In this document: positions 59,533 to 64,000 of the stretch, piece by piece
Position numbering within the stretch: the stretch's first letter is position 1
How the letters are laid out: each line of letters opens with the position of its first letter
Notes under the pieces: model-generated
What the model saw: the letters and a program-made list of their open reading frames with translations, nothing else
Told to the model about the DNA's origin: nothing
Databases searched by the model: none
Translations under genes and position numbers: made by a program
Assembly (NCBI RefSeq): GCF_013410545.1
Contig: NZ_JACCFV010000001.1
Span: 3,100,001 to 3,164,000, forward strand
Source of the DNA: Pseudoclavibacter chungangensis
GTDB taxonomy: Bacteria; Actinomycetota; Actinomycetes; Actinomycetales; Microbacteriaceae
Length of the DNA: 64,000 nt
Reading direction: 5' to 3'

Positions 59533-60492
59533 ATGATCGTGCATGCGACGGACACGGTTTGTGCGCGCTGCGCCGCACCGCTCGAGCCCGATGGTTCGGT
59601 CGCGTGCCCCGAGTGCCACGGGATGCGCCCGCGGACCCCGTTCCTGCCGGTCGATGTGTCGCCGGAGCGGCTCGGGGCGGTGCCGGCGAGCGCCGCTCGT
59701 CGTGTCGCCGCGGTTCTCTGCGATGTCGGCGTGGTTGCGCTGCTCGCGACCGGCGTCGGCGTGCTCGCGTGGGTGCTCGGCTCCTCCGCACTCATTGCGT
59801 TCGTGGTCGCCGCCGTCGCGCTCGTGCTCTGCGCGGCGGTGGTCGCGGTGGTGTGGGTGTCGATCGCCTGGACTCCCGGTGGCACGTTGACCCGCACGGT
59901 CTCGGTGCGGGCCGACGACGGCACACCGCTGGGTCGGTCCGCTCTCGGGCGCGCTCTGCGGGGACGCCCCATCGGCTCGGCGGTTGCCCTGGGGTCGAGC
60001 CAGGGCGCGCTCGCGCGCGCGCTCGGGGTCGTCACGGTCGACCTGCGTCGCGGCGCGGATCCTCGGGGTCTGCTTCTGCCGAGCATCGACGAGCTGCCCG
60101 CACCGCGACAGAGCATCGGCGTGGACGGCGGACGCTCGCGGCCGGGTGCGGTCACGCTCGTCTACGAGCAGCGCACGCGCATCGGGCTCGATCGTGCCGT
60201 GGTGCTCGGTCGCACGCCTCGGGTCGAGCCGCCGGAGCCCGGTGTCGTCGCCGTCGCGCTGCCGGACCTGTCGCGGCGTCTGTCGAGGAACCACGTTCGC
60301 GTGGATCTCGATCGCGGACGCGTGTTCGCGACCGACCTCGGCTCGCTCAACGGCACCGAGCTGGCCGTCGGCTCCCGTGTCGAACGGTTACGAACGGGAC
60401 AGCGAACGGAGATTCCCGAGGGCGCCCACCTCCTGCTCGACGGGCGACCACTCCGCGTCCACACGCGCTCGGGTCATGTTCGCGCATCCTGA
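59533..60492 (+). CDS. Zinc-ribbon, RDD-like membrane and FHA-domain protein
   Basis: This is a protein of about 319 residues. The start is uncertain: ATG 59518 lacks a ribosome site, while GAGGGG at 59525 fits ATG 59533 poorly and GTG 59539 well. A zinc ribbon opens it (CARCAAPLEPDGSVACPEC). Two hydrophobic helices with RDD-like flanks follow (ASAARRVAAVLCDVGVVALL, SIAWTPGGTLT). The end is an FHA phosphothreonine-binding domain (LSRRLSRNHVRVDL, VFATDLGSLNGTELAVG). FHA proteins regulate or build type VII secretion systems in Actinobacteria and Firmicutes. The WXG100-type genes start 260 bases downstream, which supports such a role here. Confidence 0.83.
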   Translation: MIVHATDTVCARCAAPLEPDGSVACPECHGMRPRTPFLPVDVSPERLGAVPASAARRVAAVLCDVGVVALLATGVGVLAWVLGSSALIAFVVAAVALVLCAAVVAVVWVSIAWTPGGTLTRTVSVRADDGTPLGRSALGRALRGRPIGSAVALGSSQGALARALGVVTVDLRRGADPRGLLLPSIDELPAPRQSIGVDGGRSRPGAVTLVYEQRTRIGLDRAVVLGRTPRVEPPEPGVVAVALPDLSRRLSRNHVRVDLDRGRVFATDLGSLNGTELAVGSRVERLRTGQRTEIPEGAHLLLDGRPLRVHTRSGHVRAS

Positions 60493-60560
60493 GCGCGACC
60501 CGAGCTTCTGACGCCGTCAGGCTCGGATTCCCGATTCGATGAAGCCGAGGACCGCGCGCG

Positions 60561-60692
60561 TTCAACGCCCACGTGGATCCGCCTGTATTTTCATGGGCGG
60601 CCATGCGCGCGCCAAGAGTGCAATGGGTACCACTGCCCACACCGGGGGGTGGTGATGCGTGTGTTGCCCACTTAGCCTCGTTCGCGTACGTG
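60561..60692 (+). promoter_or_regulatory. Possible promoters ahead of the ESAT-6-like genes
   Basis: Two weak candidates lie in the 260-base spacer: TTCAAC (60561) with TATTTT (60586), and TTGCCC (60664) with TACGTG (60687) at 17 bases. The AT-richer patch near 60586 stands out from the surrounding GC-rich DNA. Neither is strong. Confidence 0.28.
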
Positions 60693-60752
60693 AGGACAAA
60701 CTCATGACGCCGCGCGTGTTTCGTGGGGCGTCCCAGGATGGGAGGTGCCCCG

Positions 60753-61082
60753 ATGGGGACGAAGTTCGACATGGGTGCGGACACGCTGACGGTGCTGAAT
60801 CGCCAGACGCAGGGACAGTCGGAAAACCTCGGAACCGTCGTGAAGAACCTCGCTCGCGCTTCCGAGCCGGTCGAGGCCTCGTTCCAGGGGCCGGGCCGGG
60901 CGGCGTTCGACCTGTTCCAGCAGAACGCGGACGCGATCGCCTACGAGATCAACCGGGCGTTGAACTCGATCCTGGGCGGCTCGGTCGGCATGGACCAGTC
61001 CGTGCAGCAGGGTGTGCAGGTGCAGGCGGACCAGACGCGTGGCATCGACGGCGCGCAGGACTACTCGAAGTTCACCGGCTGA
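60753..61082 (+). CDS. WXG100/ESAT-6-superfamily protein (FxG variant)
   Basis: This 109-residue helical protein starts at ATG 60753 behind GGGAGG. Two long helices flank a turn in which WxG reads F-Q-G (ASFQGPGRAAFDLFQQN). The rest (LNRQTQGQSENLGTVVKNL and the Gln-rich C-terminal helix) matches the helical-hairpin ESAT-6 type. Such proteins are small secreted partners of type VII secretion, often as chaperone-like dimers with effectors. It is followed by two similar small genes and a large effector. Confidence 0.85.
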   Translation: MGTKFDMGADTLTVLNRQTQGQSENLGTVVKNLARASEPVEASFQGPGRAAFDLFQQNADAIAYEINRALNSILGGSVGMDQSVQQGVQVQADQTRGIDGAQDYSKFTG

Positions 61083-61125
61083 TCCCGCATCTCAACCCCG
61101 ACCCTCATTTCTGAAAGGATCTGCC

Positions 61126-61437
61126 ATGCCCGCCGGAGGCGACCGTCTCGCATTCAACATCGGTGACTCGCAGAGCGCCCAGTCCAACTTCATCGCCGTC
61201 GCGAACCACCTCGAGACACTCATCGCGGAGCGCGACAAAGAGGTGAAAGCCGCCATGGCCGACGCGAAGATCGACGGTGCGGATTCCACCTACCTCGCGA
61301 AAGAGCAGCGCTGGAACTTGGTCTCGTCGAACACCGTCAGCATCGTGCGCGCGCTGCGCGACGCCATGAGCGACAACGATGCGACCGCGCAGGACGCACT
61401 CTCTCGCGCCAAGGCCGCCGTCGACGCCATCGCCTGA
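61126..61437 (+). CDS. ESAT-6-superfamily small helical protein (pore-forming ESAT-6 type)
   Basis: This 103-residue protein has GAAAGG 7 bases ahead of the ATG. It follows the pattern of actinobacterial proteins annotated as pore-forming ESAT-6 family: LAFNIGDSQSAQSNFIAVAN, then HLETLIAERDKEVKAAM, KEQRWNLVSSNTVSIVRALR and a closing RAKAAVDAIA. This is recalled from known annotations. No WxG motif is present; RWN is in a helix. It is probably a secreted or partner protein of the type VII system. Confidence 0.8.
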   Translation: MPAGGDRLAFNIGDSQSAQSNFIAVANHLETLIAERDKEVKAAMADAKIDGADSTYLAKEQRWNLVSSNTVSIVRALRDAMSDNDATAQDALSRAKAAVDAIA

Positions 61438-61453
61438 CCAGGTAGGCACGGCG

Positions 61454-61807
61454 ATGACGAACAGCTTCGAGATCAAACCGGCCGAACTCTCAACGGTGCT
61501 CGGGAACGTCAAGACACAACTGGACGAGTTCAGCGACGGCATCGACGGGGACGCGCTCCAAACCGACGTGTCCGGGCTGGCCGAGGCCGGAGCGCCCGGC
61601 GTCGCGCAGGCGCTGGCCGAGTTCCTGGAGCTCGAGTCACCCAGGATCAAGAGCATCGGCGATCGGATCGCTGCCTGTCTCGCGGGCGCGGCGCTCGTCG
61701 GCAACACCTATACGACAAGCAGCGATGAGATGCTGCAGAACGTGCAGAGCCAGGCCGCGAGCTCCGCCGACAACGGCGACTTCAGCTACTTCAACGACGC
61801 GTCCTGA
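61454..61807 (+). CDS. Small helical cargo-locus protein, DUF6507-like
   Basis: This 117-residue protein starts 16 bases after the previous stop. It is helical and acidic (FEIKPAELSTVLGNVKTQLD, FLELESPRIKSIGDRIAACL), ending in GDFSYFNDAS. Proteins of this size and place next to WXG100-type genes are often annotated DUF6507; this is from memory. It is likely a helical-hairpin partner for the large effector that follows 65 bases downstream. Confidence 0.72.
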   Translation: MTNSFEIKPAELSTVLGNVKTQLDEFSDGIDGDALQTDVSGLAEAGAPGVAQALAEFLELESPRIKSIGDRIAACLAGAALVGNTYTTSSDEMLQNVQSQAASSADNGDFSYFNDAS

Positions 61808-61872
61808 AGGCGGACACCGGCGGCGCGTCGTCCGTGACCTGCTCCACCAAGACCCCCAGGAGACCCTGACTC

Positions 61873-64000
61873 GTGGCGAACCTCGAGCTGCCCGACATCT
61901 CGGCCCACCCCCTCGCGAACATGGACCCGGAGGCGATCACCACCGTCTCCGGCACGCTGAAGAAGCTCGGAGACACGGTCAGCGACAACGGCAACGAGGC
62001 CGTCGGAGCATGGGCACCCATCACGAGCGCCTACAAGGGGCCCGGCGATGCCGAGTTCATTGCACTCATGGAGCCCGTGGGCTCGTCGTCGACAGACGTC
62101 GGGGAGCGTATGTCGACGGTCACGGGCGCCCTCAAGAACCTGAAGGTCACCGCGGACGAGACCAAGATCCGCATGGACCAGGCCAAGACCGACCTCGCGA
62201 CGCTGTCCGCGAGCGTCGATTCATGGGTCTCCCCGCAGGTGTCGACCGGTGCGGGGAGGTTCCGTCCCGCGGGTGGTGGGACGAGACCGCAATACGACCA
62301 CTGGTCCGAAGATCCCGTGCTGGGCGATGAGTGCCGACGCATCTACGCGGAGCTCGAGGACTGCGTCGAGAAGATGCAGGAAGCGGAGCGCACGTGCATG
62401 ACCACGATCCGCGGCATCAACTGCCTGCCGCCGATCACGAGCATGACCGGCGAGGGACAGAGCTACGAGACCGGCCACTACGGTGTCGACGAGATCCCGA
62501 ACGCCGGCGAGATGCCGTGGGGCACCGCCGACCCGGACGACGAGGACTGCATCGAAGCGACCGGCGGCTGGTTCGTCGATGCCGGCGCGGATTTCGCGGG
62601 GCTCGCGGGCTTCCACTGGGACGACGACGGCAACTACTACTACGACTTCGGCGAATCCTGGGTCGGTATGGGTTCCCTCATCGGGCGCGACCCCGGGACG
62701 GGCATTTTTTCCTGGGGCACTGCCGGCAGCGCCTGGTTGGGAATGGCCAAGGGAATCGTCGCCTGGGACCGCTGGTCGGAGAACCCGGCCGGCGCTGCCG
62801 CGGACACCATCATGAACGTCGGCACGATGTTCATCCCCGGCGTGAACATCGCCAAGGGCGTGCAATTGTTCGGGAAGGCCGGCAAGGCGGGCCGCGCCGG
62901 ACGCGCCGACGCCGACGTCGACCTCGACTTCAACGCCGGCGTGTTCGACCTCGACACGAACATCGACATCGATCTCGATCTCGATCTCGACCTCGGGAAG
63001 ATCGACACCGACCTCCCGAGCCCGACACCCAGACCCGACACCGACAGGGGCGGCCACGGCTCGGGCGACGGTAACGGCACCGGCGACGGCAACGGCACCG
63101 GCACCGGCGGAAGAGACGGTGACGCCGGAAACAGTGACCGCCCCGACGGCGACGCAACAGACGGTGACACCGGAAACAGTGACCGCCCCGACGGCGACGG
63201 CCCCCCGAAGACCGACGCAGACAACGGCGGCACCACCGACACCAGTGGCACGGACTCGGGATCGACTGACCCGACAGACGGTTCGAACAACAAGGACCCG
63301 AAGGCCGTCGACAAGACACCGAACAGCGACGTCCAGGTCACCAGCACGCAGGCATTCGCCGACGCCGTGCGTGACCGCACGGCGGCTGCCGCCGCTCACA
63401 CCGAGGCGCTAAGTGAGCTCAAGGACAGGGTGTCAGACCTCGCGGATGATGGCATCACTCTCGGGAAGGGCGACCTCAACAAGAGCGAGATTGAAGACAC
63501 AATAAGACGGCTCAGCAGAGACGCTGTTTCGGACCCGAGCCTCACCCCTGAACAGCTCGCTTCCCGACTCCAGGAACTCGAAGACCTCAAGGCTGCCGCC
63601 TGGCAGGAACGCGGCACGAACGACGACTTGGTCAGTGCATCCGAGGCGATGGGCGATCAGGCCGCACGGGACGCCATCACGTCTCAAGACGCAACCGTTA
63701 TCATCGACGGTGCGGGGGCGCCGAGTGGCCGCTTCGACCAAGTCGGCCTCTCGAATGACGGTCAGACCTTGATCGTGGTTGAGGCAAAGGGCGGCACTGC
63801 AAGCCTCGGCGACGGCATAAAACTTCCTGACGGGAGCTATGCGGCGCAGGGATCCACGACCTACTTCGGCGAGATATTCAAGAAAGATCCAGCACTGCAA
63901 GACTACCTGAGCAAGAACACCGACATCGCCGAAGGCCTCGCCAACGGGTCGATCCAGATCACGTACCAACTCGTGAAGGCAACCCCGACCGGCAAAGTCA
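61873..64000 (+). CDS. Large type VII-type effector with predicted PD-(D/E)XK-like nuclease tail, cut by window end
   Basis: This is an open frame from GTG 61873 to the right edge, at least 709 residues, with no stop seen. The head (residues ~1-115) is a helical WXG-like region with W and Y-K-G at AWAPITSAYKGPG. A second helical, Cys-containing part follows (CRRIYAELEDCVEKMQEAER), then an aromatic and Gly-rich middle with a likely membrane-active helix (AADTIMNVGTMFIPGVNIAK). An Asp/Gly/Thr-rich linker (about 365-475) leads to the tail. From about residue 515 the tail has a different codon use (AGA, ATA, TCA, CAA) and carries GRFDQVGLSNDGQ with D622 and VVEAKGG with E637-x-K639, a PD-(D/E)XK-like nuclease motif. 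It resembles polymorphic toxins; the target nucleic acid is unknown. Confidence 0.85.
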   Translation, partial: MANLELPDISAHPLANMDPEAITTVSGTLKKLGDTVSDNGNEAVGAWAPITSAYKGPGDAEFIALMEPVGSSSTDVGERMSTVTGALKNLKVTADETKIRMDQAKTDLATLSASVDSWVSPQVSTGAGRFRPAGGGTRPQYDHWSEDPVLGDECRRIYAELEDCVEKMQEAERTCMTTIRGINCLPPITSMTGEGQSYETGHYGVDEIPNAGEMPWGTADPDDEDCIEATGGWFVDAGADFAGLAGFHWDDDGNYYYDFGESWVGMGSLIGRDPGTGIFSWGTAGSAWLGMAKGIVAWDRWSENPAGAAADTIMNVGTMFIPGVNIAKGVQLFGKAGKAGRAGRADADVDLDFNAGVFDLDTNIDIDLDLDLDLGKIDTDLPSPTPRPDTDRGGHGSGDGNGTGDGNGTGTGGRDGDAGNSDRPDGDATDGDTGNSDRPDGDGPPKTDADNGGTTDTSGTDSGSTDPTDGSNNKDPKAVDKTPNSDVQVTSTQAFADAVRDRTAAAAAHTEALSELKDRVSDLADDGITLGKGDLNKSEIEDTIRRLSRDAVSDPSLTPEQLASRLQELEDLKAAAWQERGTNDDLVSASEAMGDQAARDAITSQDATVIIDGAGAPSGRFDQVGLSNDGQTLIVVEAKGGTASLGDGIKLPDGSYAAQGSTTYFGEIFKKDPALQDYLSKNTDIAEGLANGSIQITYQLVKATPTGKV

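Noticed and set aside
63433..63969. Minus-strand open frame of 178 codons opposite the effector tail, considered as an immunity gene
   Set aside because: The plus frame continues through it with coherent protein sequence and the nuclease-like motif; immunity genes normally follow on the same strand.

Overview
The window is high-GC chromosomal DNA of an actinobacterium. Strong GC at codon third positions, frequent GTG starts, ATGA/GTGA gene overlaps, start codons directly behind -10 boxes with no leader, a class-E-type sortase signal, WXG100/ESAT-6-like proteins and a DtxR/IdeR-type iron box all fit Microbacteriaceae or close relatives. The species cannot be named from sequence alone. No tRNA, rRNA, CRISPR array, IS element or integrase was seen.

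Layout. 1-1527: 3' part of an acyltransferase (E2) gene. 1564-20206: a large envelope-spanning machine in two divergent arms. The minus arm (10208 to 1564) reads small protein, TcpC/VirB8-like, small two-helix VirB2-like, PrgI/SCO6880-like, VirB4-like ATPase, VirB6/TrbL-like membrane protein and an SLT+M23 wall hydrolase. The plus arm (10403 to 20206) reads sigma-like regulator, degenerate ParA/CpaE, CpaF/VirB11-like ATPase, LysM-BTAD membrane protein and prepilin peptidase. No relaxase or coupling ATPase is present, so this looks like a type IV secretion/pilus-like apparatus rather than a plain conjugative element.

20434-24219: hypothetical proteins and an AraC-type regulator. 24354-28646: iron-box-controlled ferric-siderophore ABC importer (ATPase, lipoprotein, fused double permease). 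28651-43607: mixed small units (alpha/beta hydrolase, three-repeat protein, YdcZ-type transporter, NUDIX, lipoprotein, methyltransferase, DUF-type proteins, cyclase, CPBP protease, NarL-type two-component system, GAP-family membrane protein). Four near-identical ~50-bp perfect hairpins punctuate this stretch, and several tandem repeats lie in and between its genes.

43651-47605: creatinase/ectoine-hydrolase-like M24 protein, M20 deacylase and MHS transporter, probably a compatible-solute uptake and breakdown operon. 47722-48835: AzlCD amino-acid exporter. 48894-53149: CydD/CydC-type ABC exporter pair. 53335-54608: LuxR-type sensor-regulator broken by a frameshift. 54703-56002: PHI and HPS (hxlB-hxlA). 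56252-58131: membrane protein and MFS exporter. 58444-59312: decayed sortase-anchored surface protein.

59533-64000: type VII secretion cargo locus: zinc-ribbon/RDD/FHA protein, three small ESAT-6-superfamily proteins, then a large effector that runs off the right edge. The effector has a WXG-like head, an acidic linker and a compositionally different tail carrying a PD-(D/E)XK-like motif, suggesting a nuclease toxin. Its immunity gene should lie just beyond position 64000.
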